Of a DNA stretch of 64,000 nt, positions 17,531 through 25,357 are shown piece by piece. Source of the DNA: Dawidia soli (lineage in GTDB: Bacteria; Bacteroidota; Bacteroidia; Cytophagales; Cyclobacteriaceae); the NCBI RefSeq assembly GCF_018598185.1, contig NZ_JAHESC010000019.1, positions 1 through 64,000 of the forward strand, written 5' to 3'. Below the pieces are notes generated by a model. It had not been told where the DNA came from, searched no databases, and worked only from the letters and a program-made list of their open reading frames with translations. A program made the translations under genes and the position numbers. Each line of letters begins with the position of its first letter. Positions within the stretch are counted from its first letter, which is position 1.

Positions 17531-18373
17531 TTACTTGTATTCGATCTTCGCCTTTTTATACTCACCCAGAACATTCAGGTTCTTTACCTGCCGCATGACG
17601 GCGCTCATCGCATCGTCATAGCTCTTGCGGCGCTTCCACTCTACGTCGATGTGAATAGAGTATTCGCTGGGCCGGCCGATGATCGGAATCGACTGGATCT
17701 TGGTCAGGTTAATGCGGTGGGTCTTGAACGTGGTAAGCGCGTCCGCCAGGCTCCCCACCTCGTTGGCTACCTCAAAACACATAGAGGCCTTGTTGCTTTC
17801 GATCTTGCGGTCGGCACGCTTGGCCAGGATCAGGAAACGCGTGAAATTCTTCTTATGCGTCTCGATGCGTTTCTCCAGAATCTGCAACCCGAATTTCTTG
17901 GCCGCAAACTCGTTGGCAATGGCCGCCGTATTCTTCAGTTTCAGCTCCTTCACACGGCGGGCCGACAACGCCGTATCGTCGCTCTCGCGGATCTCCACGC
18001 CGTTCAGCGCGTGCAGGAAGTCCGAGCACTGACGGATGGCCATGGGATGCGACTCAATGGTCTTAATATCGCTCAGCTTGGTGCCAGGCAGCGCCAGCAG
18101 GTTCATGTGGATCGGCAGGTACAGCTCGCCGATGATGCTGAAGTGATAGTCTTGCAATAAAAAGTAGTTCGGCAGAATGCTGCCGGCAATGGAATTCTCG
18201 ATGGCCATCACCGCATAGTCGCTGTAACCATGTTTCAGGCTCTCGCACAGCTGGTGAAAGGAAAGACACTCTACCGTTTCGATCGCCTCGGTAAAATACG
18301 TGAGGGCCGCTACCTCGTGAAAGCTTGCTGCGATACCCTGAATTGCAATTTTTAATTTCTTCTTTTTGGCCAT
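17531..18373 (-). CDS. pheA: Prephenate dehydratase
   Basis: The 280-residue enzyme converts prephenate to phenylpyruvate. It has the periplasmic-binding-like catalytic domain (about 8-180) with ESHPMAIRQCSDFL and DDTALSARRV. A C-terminal ACT domain (about 195-275) includes the GRPSEYSIHIDVEW stretch, which matches the ESRP-type region that binds Phe for feedback inhibition. There is no fused chorismate mutase, since that activity sits on the operon's DAHP synthase. It is the first structural gene, 42 bases downstream of an intrinsic terminator and a Phe/Tyr-rich leader peptide. It should therefore be controlled both by allostery and by transcription attenuation. Confidence 0.95.
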   Translation of the reverse strand: MAKKKKLKIAIQGIAASFHEVAALTYFTEAIETVECLSFHQLCESLKHGYSDYAVMAIENSIAGSILPNYFLLQDYHFSIIGELYLPIHMNLLALPGTKLSDIKTIESHPMAIRQCSDFLHALNGVEIRESDDTALSARRVKELKLKNTAAIANEFAAKKFGLQILEKRIETHKKNFTRFLILAKRADRKIESNKASMCFEVANEVGSLADALTTFKTHRINLTKIQSIPIIGRPSEYSIHIDVEWKRRKSYDDAMSAVMRQVKNLNVLGEYKKAKIEYK

Positions 18374-18415
18374 ATACGTAATCTGTTCCCGTCCACCGCG
18401 ATTAAAAACATGCGC

Positions 18416-18444
18416 AAAAAAAAAGTCCCGGCTTTACCGGGACC
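18416..18444 (-). terminator. Attenuator terminator upstream of pheA
   Basis: A 7-bp GC-rich stem (gtcccgg/ccgggac, 5-base loop) is followed on the minus strand by nine T residues. It lies after the leader peptide and before the pheA start. Its 5' arm can instead pair with cgggac inside the leader coding region (18491-18496). Confidence 0.92.
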
Positions 18445-18485
18445 TTTCTGAGTTATCTTGCTATTCTTTACAATAACACCACTCG

Positions 18486-18548
18486 TTAGAGTCCCGTCTG
18501 GGGTCTAAAAAAGTAGTAGTAAAAGTAAAAGAATGTGTTGGTGTTCAT
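18486..18548 (-). CDS. Phe/Tyr leader peptide of the pheA operon
   Basis: This 20-codon reading frame, ATG to TAA, contains the uninterrupted run FFYFYYYFF at codons 6-14, followed by RPQTGL. It begins 19 bases after a consensus Bacteroidota promoter and ends 41 bases before the attenuator terminator. A ribosome stalled in the Phe/Tyr run for lack of charged tRNA would leave 18491-18496 free to pair with the 5' arm of the terminator. A ribosome reaching the stop codon would cover that segment and let the terminator form. This is the classical leader-peptide attenuation layout for an aromatic amino acid operon. The peptide itself is unlikely to have another function. Confidence 0.93.
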   Translation of the reverse strand: MNTNTFFYFYYYFFRPQTGL

Positions 18549-18566
18549 TTCAATCTTGATGTGCTT

Positions 18567-18597
18567 CAAAGATACGTGCATTTTTTTCGCAGATCAA
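18567..18597 (-). promoter_or_regulatory. Promoter of the Phe/Tyr operon
   Basis: The minus strand reads TTG (18597-18595), 20 bases, then TATCTTTG (18574-18567), a perfect match to the Bacteroidota TTG-N19/20-TAnnTTTG promoter. The start point should be near 18560, giving a leader of about 12 bases before the leader-peptide ATG. Confidence 0.85.
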
Positions 18598-18707
18598 AGT
18601 GGCGGTAGCATCTTTTATAAACTTTTCAAGAAACTAATGATTGTTAGTCAGTCAGTTACAGGCAAATTCACGCCGGAATTGTACTTTTGGCAAAAATCGA
18701 TATCCAA

Positions 18708-19169
18708 ATGAATACAACGCTGAAAACCGCCCTGTTCGTTTCCGCCCTGCTGGTGGGGGCCTGCGGCCCCAAAAATCAAGAGCACAACCATGACCACGAG
18801 CATGGCCACGACCACGAACATACCGCGGCCGACGGTAGTCCCAACCAGGCCCTGGGCGAAGAAGTCATGAAGGTACACGACGAGGTCATGCCCAGGATGA
18901 ACGATATCTATAAACTGAAAGAAGGTCTCAAAAAGAAATTGACAGAAACCGGCCTGGCCGACGATAAGAAAAAGGAGATCGAGCAGACCATTCACCAGCT
19001 GGACTCCGCCCACAACGGCATGATGGTATGGATGCGCTCCTTCAACCCGCAACCGGACTCGCTGGACGAAGAGAAGACCCGCAAGTACCTGGAGAGTGAA
19101 ATGGAGAAGGTAACGAAGGTGAAAGAGGACATCAACCAAGCCATCGCAAAAGCCGAAGCTATACATTGA
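18708..19169 (+). CDS. Histidine-rich lipoprotein, helical, unknown function
   Basis: The start is set at the ATG at 18708, which gives a short n-region, a hydrophobic segment and the lipobox LVGAC (Cys about residue 17). An earlier ATG would add seven residues that spoil the signal peptide. The mature protein opens with an Asp/His-rich stretch (DHEHGHDHEH) that could bind divalent metal. It continues as charged amphipathic helices with an HDEVMPRMNDIYKLK segment. Similar small lipoproteins occur in Bacteroidota under the uninformative name viral A-type inclusion protein. A TACTTTTG -7 element lies at 18682-18689. A terminator follows. Its role is unknown. Confidence 0.75.
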   Translation: MNTTLKTALFVSALLVGACGPKNQEHNHDHEHGHDHEHTAADGSPNQALGEEVMKVHDEVMPRMNDIYKLKEGLKKKLTETGLADDKKKEIEQTIHQLDSAHNGMMVWMRSFNPQPDSLDEEKTRKYLESEMEKVTKVKEDINQAIAKAEAIH

Positions 19170-19204
19170 TCCGCAACGGGTATAATTACAAAAACAACAC
19201 CTAT

Positions 19205-19235
19205 AAAAGAGGCTCCTTTAGGGGACGCCTCTTTT
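19205..19235 (+). terminator. Terminator after the His-rich lipoprotein gene
   Basis: The stem aaaagaggc/gcctctttt, with a partly paired 13-base interior, is followed by further T residues. It lies 36 bases after the lipoprotein stop codon and upstream of gcvT. Confidence 0.8.
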
Positions 19236-19295
19236 TGTTTGACACCGTGTATGGAAATAAGATTTAATTACATTTGCGCCACCTAAACGAGCACT

Positions 19296-20381
19296 ATGGA
19301 TATAAAACATGTTCCCCTCAACGATCTCCACGCAACACTGGGAGGTAAGATGGTACCCTTCGCAGGCTTTAACATGCCCGTGCGCTATTCTTCCGACATC
19401 GAAGAGCACATGACCGTACGAAACGGCGTGGGCGTATTTGATGTATCGCACATGGGTGAGTTCACCCTCAAAGGCCCCAACGCCCTCGACCTCATTCAGC
19501 GCGTGACGAGCAACGACGCCGCCAAGCTCATAGACGGCCAGGCACAATACTCCTGCCTGCCCAACGAAACCGGTGGCATCGTAGACGACCTGATCGTATA
19601 CAAGATCAAGGACAACGATTACCTGCTGGTGGTCAACGCCGGCAACATCGATAAAGACTGGGCCTGGATCAGCCAGTACAACACCAAAGGCGTAGAGATG
19701 AAAAACATCTCCGACGATACCTGCCTGTTTGCCATCCAGGGTCCCAAAGCCGCCGCCACGCTCCAGAAGCTTACCGGGACAGACCTGTCGGCCATCAAAT
19801 ACTATCACTTCGCCATCGGCGAGTTTGCCGGGCTGCCCGATGCCGTTATCTCCAACACCGGCTATACCGGCGCGGGCGGCTTCGAGATCTATATACACAA
19901 GCAATACGCCGAGAAAGTATGGAAAGCCATCTTTGAAGCAGGCGCCGAGTTCGGGATCAAACCCATCGGCCTGGGTGCACGCGACACCCTGCGCCTGGAG
20001 ATGGGCTTCTGCCTGTACGGCAACGACATCGACGATACAACGTCGCCGCTGGAAGCCGGGCTGGGCTGGATCACCAAATTCACAAAAGAGTTTACCAACA
20101 GCACCGCGCTGAAAAAGCAGAAGGAAGAAGGCGTCACCAAAAAACTGGTAGGCTTTAAGATGTCCGAGAAAGGCATTCCCCGCCACGACTACGCAGTGAA
20201 AGATGCAGCAGGCAACGTGATCGGTAAAGTTACTTCGGGTACCATGTCGCCCCTGCTGGGCATCGGCATAGGCCTGGCGTATGTCACCACGCCCCACGCC
20301 GCCGTAGGTACCGAGATCGCCATCGACGTGCGGGGCAAAGCCCTGAAAGCCCAGGTCAGCAAACTCCCGCTGATCGGATAA
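19296..20381 (+). CDS. gcvT: Aminomethyltransferase (glycine cleavage T protein)
   Basis: The 361-residue protein is full length for GcvT, which transfers the methylene group of aminomethyl-lipoyl-H protein to tetrahydrofolate and releases ammonia. The N-terminal folate-binding region shows [10 protein letters not shown] and [11 protein letters not shown]. The conserved [10 protein letters not shown] and [20 protein letters not shown] motifs follow, and a C-terminal beta domain carries [21 protein letters not shown]. The other glycine cleavage genes are not in the window. The TACATTTG element at 19269-19276 is a likely -7 box. No glycine riboswitch is apparent in the short upstream region. 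Confidence 0.96.
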   Translation: MDIKHVPLNDLHATLGGKMVPFAGFNMPVRYSSDIEEHMTVRNGVGVFDVSHMGEFTLKGPNALDLIQRVTSNDAAKLIDGQAQYSCLPNETGGIVDDLIVYKIKDNDYLLVVNAGNIDKDWAWISQYNTKGVEMKNISDDTCLFAIQGPKAAATLQKLTGTDLSAIKYYHFAIGEFAGLPDAVISNTGYTGAGGFEIYIHKQYAEKVWKAIFEAGAEFGIKPIGLGARDTLRLEMGFCLYGNDIDDTTSPLEAGLGWITKFTKEFTNSTALKKQKEEGVTKKLVGFKMSEKGIPRHDYAVKDAAGNVIGKVTSGTMSPLLGIGIGLAYVTTPHAAVGTEIAIDVRGKALKAQVSKLPLIG

Positions 20382-20397
20382 TTGAACGTATATTGCT

Positions 20398-20435
20398 GCC
20401 CCGGAGCCCGGCCAGACCGCCGGCCGCTCCGGGGC
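20398..20435 (+). terminator. GC-rich hairpin between gcvT and comB
   Basis: A perfect 10-bp stem (gccccggagc/gctccggggc) encloses a second ccggc/gccgg stem. Only a weak T tract follows. It may terminate gcvT transcription or form a structured comB leader. Confidence 0.55.
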
Positions 20436-20454
20436 ATTGTATTTCTATAAGCGT

Positions 20455-21162
20455 ATGACGAAAACCATTGACGTATGCCTCAGCCCCGAGCTGATGCATC
20501 TTTATAACGTACACGACCGCACCGTAGTCGTTGTAGACATCTTTCGCGCCACGTCCTGCATGACAACGGCCCTGGCACACGGGATTCACAGCATCAAGCC
20601 CTTTGCGAAGGTAGAAGACTGCATGGCCATGAAGTCCGCTGAATATTATACCGCCGGCGAACGCGATGGCAAAAAAGTAGAAGGTTGCGACCTCGGCAAC
20701 TCGCCTTTCGAATACATGGAAGATCATCTGAAGGGTAAAAAGATCGCCTTCACCACCACTAACGGCACCCAGGCCATTGCCAGATCCGAAGGCGCCCGCG
20801 AGATCATCATCGGCTCCTTCCTCAATCTTTCCGCTGTGGCAAATTACCTGCTGGCAGGCGCCAACAACGTACTGGTCGTATGCGCGGGCTGGAAAGGCAA
20901 AGTAAACCAGGAAGACACCCTCTACGCCGGTGCCCTGGTAGAGCTATTGAAAGAGCACATCGAACCCGACTGCGACGCCCCCGTCATGGCCCGGCACCTC
21001 TACAACCAGGCCAAGACCGACATGATGGACTTCCTCAAAGACGCCAGCCACGTCCGCCGCCTCGCCAAGCTGAACATCTACAAAGACATCAGCTTCTGCC
21101 TCACCCCCGACCAATACGACGTCGTCCCGGTCCTGAAAGAAGGCTTCCTCATAAAAGCATAA
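20455..21162 (+). CDS. comB: 2-phosphosulfolactate phosphatase family protein
   Basis: The chosen ATG (20455) gives a 235-residue protein starting MTKTIDVCLSP. A start 18 bases earlier has no support. ComB is a magnesium-dependent phosphatase that makes sulfolactate from phosphosulfolactate. It is part of coenzyme M synthesis in methanogens but is also widespread in bacteria without that cofactor. Family motifs seen are VVVDIFRATS (metal and substrate site), FTTTNGTQA, and the Cys-containing VVCAGWKGKVNQEDTLYAGAL. The ComA and ComC partners are not in the window, so the physiological substrate here is uncertain. Confidence 0.9.
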   Translation: MTKTIDVCLSPELMHLYNVHDRTVVVVDIFRATSCMTTALAHGIHSIKPFAKVEDCMAMKSAEYYTAGERDGKKVEGCDLGNSPFEYMEDHLKGKKIAFTTTNGTQAIARSEGAREIIIGSFLNLSAVANYLLAGANNVLVVCAGWKGKVNQEDTLYAGALVELLKEHIEPDCDAPVMARHLYNQAKTDMMDFLKDASHVRRLAKLNIYKDISFCLTPDQYDVVPVLKEGFLIKA

Positions 21163-21189
21163 TCGATAGCCGGCACATACGTAGCACCT

Positions 21190-21262
21190 GGCGCAAGTTT
21201 AGCACCAAGCGATAGCGTAGGTACGTAACTTGTGCCGGGTCGGTAGGCAGTTTGTAACTGCC
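21190..21262. repeat. Intergenic double-hairpin repeat, copy A
   Basis: Near-inverted arms ggcgcaagtt (21190-21199) and aacttgtgcc (21227-21236) are followed by a second hairpin, ggcagtt/aactgcc (21246-21262). The same arrangement with about 85% identity recurs at 29982-30056. Both copies sit between convergent genes. Confidence 0.8.
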
Positions 21263-21274
21263 GTCCGCACATTG

Positions 21275-22393
21275 TCAAACGCGTATATAAATCTTCTTCC
21301 TGTCAAGCAAATACCCCACCACCCAACAGATCATCATAAAGGACAGCGCAAACAGCAAAGAAGCATTCACCGGACTGGCGAAGCTCCCAAACACATCATG
21401 GAATAACCATCCCACAACATTACTCTCTCCCACCGGGATCAGATAAAAAGTAATCAACAACAATTCCGAAAGCAGGTAGATAAAAAGCGGATTCTTTCCG
21501 AACACCACAAAGAACCCCGTCCACTGTGTCTTTCTCATCATCTCGATCACATACAGAAGCAACGGGATCAGCAGCAGATCCAACCCCACGGTGAGCAATA
21601 CGAACGAGCTCGTCCAGATCTTCTTATTGATCGGGAACACCATATTCCAGGTCAGCGCAACAAAGATCAGCACCGCGCCCACCATCAACAGTTTCGCCAG
21701 TGTCTCATACGTCACGCCCTTCCTCCGGATGAAGTCTCCCGCCAGGTACCCGGCAATCACATTCACCAACGAAGGCAACGTACTGAGTATTCCTTCCGGC
21801 TCAAACGCCACGCCCTCGCCATGATACATATGCGCCTCTCCCAGCAAAAGCTTATCCAACGCATTTCCCGCATACCCCGTCATGCTGTACGGATCAACCG
21901 CGTCGCCCATCGCATAGAGGATAATCCAATATGCCAGCAGCACGACGATGCTAAAGATCACCGCAAAGGTCTTCGAACCATAATACACCACCACGGAAGC
22001 CACCAGGTAACAAATCGCAATCCGCTGCAACACCCCCAGTATGCGCGTTTCCGCAAAAGGTTTTAACGTCCAGGTCTGAAAATCTACATAGGGGAACCAA
22101 TACATCAGGAAGCCCAGCAAAAAGATAATAGCAAACCGTTTCAGCGTCTTACGCCAGAACAAATTACTGCTATTTTGCGTGGTGTATTTATACATCACAA
22201 ATGCCATGGCGTTGCCCACGGCAAACAGAAATGACGGAAAGACAAGATCGGTCGGCGTAAAGCCGTGCCATGCGGCGTGTAGCAAGGGCGGGTAGGCAAT
22301 GCTCCAGTCGCCCGGAGAGTTTACAATGATCATGAAGCAAACGGTCATTCCCCGGAAAACGTCGAGGGCCAGGAAGCGCTGGTTTTCAGCCAT
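21275..22393 (-). CDS. Multipass acyltransferase-like membrane protein (DUF5009/HGSNAT-like)
   Basis: The start is taken at the ATG at 22393, which puts FLALDVFRGMTVCFMIIVN near the N-terminus as is usual for the family. The longer upstream extension is basic and cysteine-rich and is rejected. The 372-residue protein has about ten membrane segments and the family hallmarks LDVFRG, FPSFLFAVGNAMAF and RIAICYLVAS. Related proteins (COG4299) resemble heparan-alpha-glucosaminide N-acetyltransferase and are thought to move acyl groups across the membrane onto sugars. The bacterial substrate is unknown. It is a monocistronic gene convergent with comB. Confidence 0.85.
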   Translation of the reverse strand: MAENQRFLALDVFRGMTVCFMIIVNSPGDWSIAYPPLLHAAWHGFTPTDLVFPSFLFAVGNAMAFVMYKYTTQNSSNLFWRKTLKRFAIIFLLGFLMYWFPYVDFQTWTLKPFAETRILGVLQRIAICYLVASVVVYYGSKTFAVIFSIVVLLAYWIILYAMGDAVDPYSMTGYAGNALDKLLLGEAHMYHGEGVAFEPEGILSTLPSLVNVIAGYLAGDFIRRKGVTYETLAKLLMVGAVLIFVALTWNMVFPINKKIWTSSFVLLTVGLDLLLIPLLLYVIEMMRKTQWTGFFVVFGKNPLFIYLLSELLLITFYLIPVGESNVVGWLFHDVFGSFASPVNASLLFALSFMMICWVVGYLLDRKKIYIRV

Positions 22394-22486
22394 AAATACG
22401 GTGTGGTTAGGTATACGAATCTGCCGTAAATTTTTGACAGCCGCAAGTACACACCGACACACTTTTGTACCCAACAGGGTTACATG

Positions 22487-22813
22487 CTATTGCAGCTTGG
22501 GATTGTTCTTGTGCCGGTCCTTGTCGCGTGCGGTCTTCTTGGCCAGATTCTTTTCAAAAGCCTCCGTGAGATTCACTCCAGTTTGATTGGCCAGGCAGAT
22601 CAGCACCCACAGCACGTCGGCCATCTCGTCGCCCAGGTCCTTGCCCTTGTCAGACTCCTTCTCTGACTGCTCGCCATACCGCCGCGCCATGATGCGCGCC
22701 ACCTCGCCTACTTCTTCCGTTAGGATCGCCATGTTCGTAAGTTCATTGAAATAACGTACACCGGTGGTTGTAATCCATTGGTCTACTTGTTCTTGCGCTT
22801 CTTGTAAAGACAT
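22487..22813 (-). CDS. MazG-like nucleotide pyrophosphohydrolase
   Basis: The 108-residue protein is a single all-helical MazG-fold domain with the metal-binding pattern EExxE (E33, E34, E37) and ExxD (E63, D66). Such enzymes hydrolyse nucleoside triphosphates to monophosphates and pyrophosphate, often as house-cleaning of non-canonical nucleotides. It is much shorter than the two-domain MazG of E. coli and closer to dimeric MazG-like and RS21-C6 types. It stands alone between the acyltransferase gene and the divergent DUF2459 gene. Substrate preference cannot be judged from sequence. Confidence 0.88.
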   Translation of the reverse strand: MSLQEAQEQVDQWITTTGVRYFNELTNMAILTEEVGEVARIMARRYGEQSEKESDKGKDLGDEMADVLWVLICLANQTGVNLTEAFEKNLAKKTARDKDRHKNNPKLQ

Positions 22814-22955
22814 GAGAGAAAAGTTGAATGTTTAAAATACGATTGGTGAACAGGGATTAAAAATAAAAAGAATCCAAAATCCCCGGGTCAGACGACGGGT
22901 TACTTTTTGGGAGATTTGTAATAAAGCATGCTGGTTTCCACCGGAAAAACTCTAT

Positions 22956-23624
22956 ATGAAAAAGAGAAACCTTTTAAAGAGAACGATTATCTCGGTTCTG
23001 CTTCTACTTGCAATTCCCGTAAGCTACTTTGCAATCTCCATCCTGCTGACATTTACAACCGTGAACGGTAATACGGCTGAGTTTAACAACCAGAATAAAA
23101 CAGTTTATCTAAGTACAAACGGTGTTCATCTGGATATCATCATCCCAAAACAGGATATTGATCCAGGGTTGCTTGAAAACCTCATTCACCTGGAACGTGA
23201 AGAATATATTTCATTCGGGTGGGGGAACGAGAACTTTTATATCAATACCCCCACCTGGGGCGATCTAACGTTCAGGAACGCGTTCCAGGCAATGTTCTTA
23301 AACGGACCGACGTTAATGCATGTAACGCGCTACAAACAAAAAAGCAGTACCTGGATCGAAGTCCGCCTGGATGAAACTGCGTTGAAAAAATTAAACCACT
23401 ATATCCAACGATCATTTCAGCGGGATAATACCGGAAGCACGATCATACTAGTAAATGCCGGATATTCCGAGCACGACAATTTTTATAAAGCCAACGGCGG
23501 CTATTCCTGTCTGAAGACCTGCAACACGTGGGTAAACACTGCGTTCAAGGAAAGCGGCTTGAAAGCATCGTATTGGACGCCCTTCGACTTTGGATTAATC
23601 AGGAAATATGAACGTTCTATTTAA
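22956..23624 (+). CDS. DUF2459 family membrane-anchored protein
   Basis: The 222-residue protein starts with a membrane anchor (about residues 9-32). It carries the DUF2459 (TIGR02117) signatures NGVHLDIIIP, EYISFGWGNENFY and a Cys-containing YSCLKTCNTWVN. The Cys, His and Asn set resembles papain-like amidases, but activity has not been established here and this is inference. The gene and its upstream region are visibly richer in A and T than the neighbours, consistent with acquisition by transfer. Its last 17 bases overlap the start of a short lipoprotein-like fragment. Confidence 0.82.
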   Translation: MKKRNLLKRTIISVLLLLAIPVSYFAISILLTFTTVNGNTAEFNNQNKTVYLSTNGVHLDIIIPKQDIDPGLLENLIHLEREEYISFGWGNENFYINTPTWGDLTFRNAFQAMFLNGPTLMHVTRYKQKSSTWIEVRLDETALKKLNHYIQRSFQRDNTGSTIILVNAGYSEHDNFYKANGGYSCLKTCNTWVNTAFKESGLKASYWTPFDFGLIRKYERSI

Positions 23625-23703
23625 ATCGCTCGCAGCAGGTATCCTTGTAACCGCAATGACATCCTGCGACTACGTGGCACATTACTCCAACTCCTCAAAA
23701 TCA
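23608..23703 (+). pseudogene. Truncated lipoprotein N-terminus
   Basis: A frame opening inside the end of the DUF2459 gene encodes MNVLFKSLAAGILVTAMTSC, a convincing signal peptide with a lipobox ending in Cys 20. After about ten more residues the frame becomes the antisense of the D-Ala-D-Ala dipeptidase gene, whose 3' end is at 23682. I read this as the remnant of a downstream lipoprotein gene that lost its body in a rearrangement. The end coordinate is approximate. A chance hydrophobic frame cannot be excluded. Confidence 0.45.
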
Positions 23704-24356
23704 ATATCCAATACATCGTACTTCGTCCACCCGATAAAATCGAAGTGCCACCACTCCGAGCTATTGACCTTAAAACCTTGCTGCTTCATCACATCGATGA
23801 TCAGTTGCCGGTTCTTTCGCACCTCCGGATCTTTTACCGGTGTGGACGGCCAGGCGGCCTTTTGAAAAGAATCATACCCCGTAGGCATCTTGAGCTCCTG
23901 TCCGGTCTTCAGATCGATCAACGTCATATCGATAGCACACCCCCGGTTGTGTCGTGACCCCTTATAGGGCGAGGCAACGTACGTCGTATCTTTATATACC
24001 TCATAGAACCTGACCGTAGCCTTATACGGCCGGTAGGCATCAAACACCTTTATTCCCAGCCCTTTTTCTTTCAACGCCGCCTGCGCCCGCTTCAACCCCT
24101 CTGCCACGGGCTTACGCGCATAAGCCTTCGCCAGGGTATAAATCCGCTCACCCGTAAAATTGTTGGTCGTAGCATACCGTATATCCAGCACCAGGCCCGG
24201 AATAAATTTTTCCAGGTCGATCAGCTCCTTGTTCGGGTTCGTCTTTACAGAAGCCTTGTACGCCTCGAGCTTCGTAGGATTGAGCCCATACTTATTCTTC
24301 TGCGCAACCGCCATTAACGGCAAGAGAAAAACGAAAAGCAATATGCGACGCATCAT
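23682..24356 (-). CDS. ddpX: D-alanyl-D-alanine dipeptidase (M15D, VanX/DdpX type)
   Basis: The 224-residue protein has a signal peptide (about 1-18) and a full M15D zinc peptidase domain. Zinc ligands are H136 and D143 in SRHNRGCAIDMTL and H204 in EWWHF, with E201 as catalytic base. It should cleave D-Ala-D-Ala in the periplasm, most likely to recycle cell-wall dipeptide. No VanA or VanH ligase/dehydrogenase genes are nearby, so a role in vancomycin resistance is not supported. It is the last gene of a minus-strand run that includes a macrodomain protein and Dtd. Confidence 0.92.
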   Translation of the reverse strand: MMRRILLFVFLLPLMAVAQKNKYGLNPTKLEAYKASVKTNPNKELIDLEKFIPGLVLDIRYATTNNFTGERIYTLAKAYARKPVAEGLKRAQAALKEKGLGIKVFDAYRPYKATVRFYEVYKDTTYVASPYKGSRHNRGCAIDMTLIDLKTGQELKMPTGYDSFQKAAWPSTPVKDPEVRKNRQLIIDVMKQQGFKVNSSEWWHFDFIGWTKYDVLDIDFEELE

Positions 24357-24374
24357 GATGAGAGGTTAAACCCG

Positions 24375-24893
24375 TTAAGACTTTGACAATCTCGCCTGGT
24401 ACAAAGCCAGGTTCTCGGCATCGAAACAACAAAAGATCACCTTCTCCAAAGAAGGCTCATGCTCCAGGAAGCGCTGCACGGTGCCGATAGCGATATCGGC
24501 AGCGCGCTCTTTCGGAAACCGGTACACACCGGTGCTGATGTTCGGAAACGCCACCGTCTTTACACCATTCTCCACGGCTACACGCAGGCTGTTCTCGTAC
24601 GCCCGCGTCAGCAGCTCATCTTCTTTCGCCTTGCCGTTCCACACCGGCCCGACGGTATGGATCACATACCGCGCCTTCAACTTCCCACCCGTCGTGATCA
24701 CAGCCTCGCCCGTTGGGCACCCACCCTGCCGGGCGACGATCTTGCGGCACTCCTCCAATATCTGCGGTCCGCCGGCGCGGTGTATCGCACCGTCCACACC
24801 ACCACCACCCATCAGGCTGGTGTTCGCGGCGTTTACGATGGCATCCATCGCCAGTGTGGTAATATCGCCCTGCATAACCTCTATCCTGCTCAT
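24375..24893 (-). CDS. Macrodomain protein, O-acetyl-ADP-ribose deacetylase type
   Basis: The 172-residue protein is a single macrodomain of the MacroD/YmdB class. Visible are the ADP-ribose pocket motifs GDIT (9-12), [23 protein letters not shown] (given here in two parts: [11 protein letters not shown] and [12 protein letters not shown]), YVIHTVGP and the phosphate loop ISTGVYRFP. It probably removes ADP-ribose from acetyl groups or from proteins. Its ATG overlaps the dtd stop by four bases, so the two are translationally coupled. The pairing with a tRNA-editing enzyme is notable, but no functional link follows directly. Confidence 0.93.
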   Translation of the reverse strand: MSRIEVMQGDITTLAMDAIVNAANTSLMGGGGVDGAIHRAGGPQILEECRKIVARQGGCPTGEAVITTGGKLKARYVIHTVGPVWNGKAKEDELLTRAYENSLRVAVENGVKTVAFPNISTGVYRFPKERAADIAIGTVQRFLEHEPSLEKVIFCCFDAENLALYQARLSKS

Positions 24894-25342
24894 ACTTTAT
24901 TCTTTGTATCGATAATGATCGTCACCGGACCATCGTTCAGCAAACTCACCTTCATATCCGCGCCAAACTCACCCGTCTGCACGCCCTTGCCCAACTCCGC
25001 TTCCACCGCCTTGACAAACGCCTCGTACAACGGCACCGCCACGGGTGGCTTCGCCGCTTTGAGATACGACGGCCGGTTGCCTTTCCTGGTACTGGCCTGC
25101 AATGTAAACTGGCTCACGACAATAATGTCGCCGCCTTGCTCCTTCACACTTTGATTCATCACGCCCCCGGCATCGTTAAAGATCCGCAGGTTCACGACCT
25201 TGCCCGACAGCCAGGCAATATCCTCGGCCGTATCGGCATCTTCAATACCCACCAGCACCAGCAGCCCGGTGCCAATGGAAGCCTTTACACGTTGGTCGAT
25301 CGTAACAGAAGCAGACGTGACACGTTGAATAACGGCGATCAT
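24890..25342 (-). CDS. dtd: D-aminoacyl-tRNA deacylase
   Basis: The 150-residue enzyme hydrolyses D-aminoacyl-tRNAs (and Gly-tRNA-Ala) to protect translation. The start at 25342 gives the usual [14 protein letters not shown]-terminus. An ATG nine bases upstream is possible but atypical. The two catalytic motifs are present: SQFTL near residue 77 and the cross-subunit Gly-cisPro motif NDGPVT near the C-terminus. It is coupled to the downstream macrodomain gene and lies 15 bases after an oxidoreductase gene on the same strand. Confidence 0.96.
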   Translation of the reverse strand: MIAVIQRVTSASVTIDQRVKASIGTGLLVLVGIEDADTAEDIAWLSGKVVNLRIFNDAGGVMNQSVKEQGGDIIVVSQFTLQASTRKGNRPSYLKAAKPPVAVPLYEAFVKAVEAELGKGVQTGEFGADMKVSLLNDGPVTIIIDTKNKV

Positions 25343-25357
25343 ACAATACACGCAGCA

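Noticed and set aside
19170-19295. Glycine riboswitch upstream of gcvT
   Set aside because: The region is occupied by the preceding gene's terminator and a promoter -7 box. It is too short for the conserved tandem aptamers, and no core motif is seen.
23682-24356. Vancomycin-resistance dipeptidase (vanX) of a resistance cassette
   Set aside because: The enzyme has a signal peptide and no vanA, vanH or VanRS-type genes nearby, so a dipeptide-recycling DdpX-type role is more likely.
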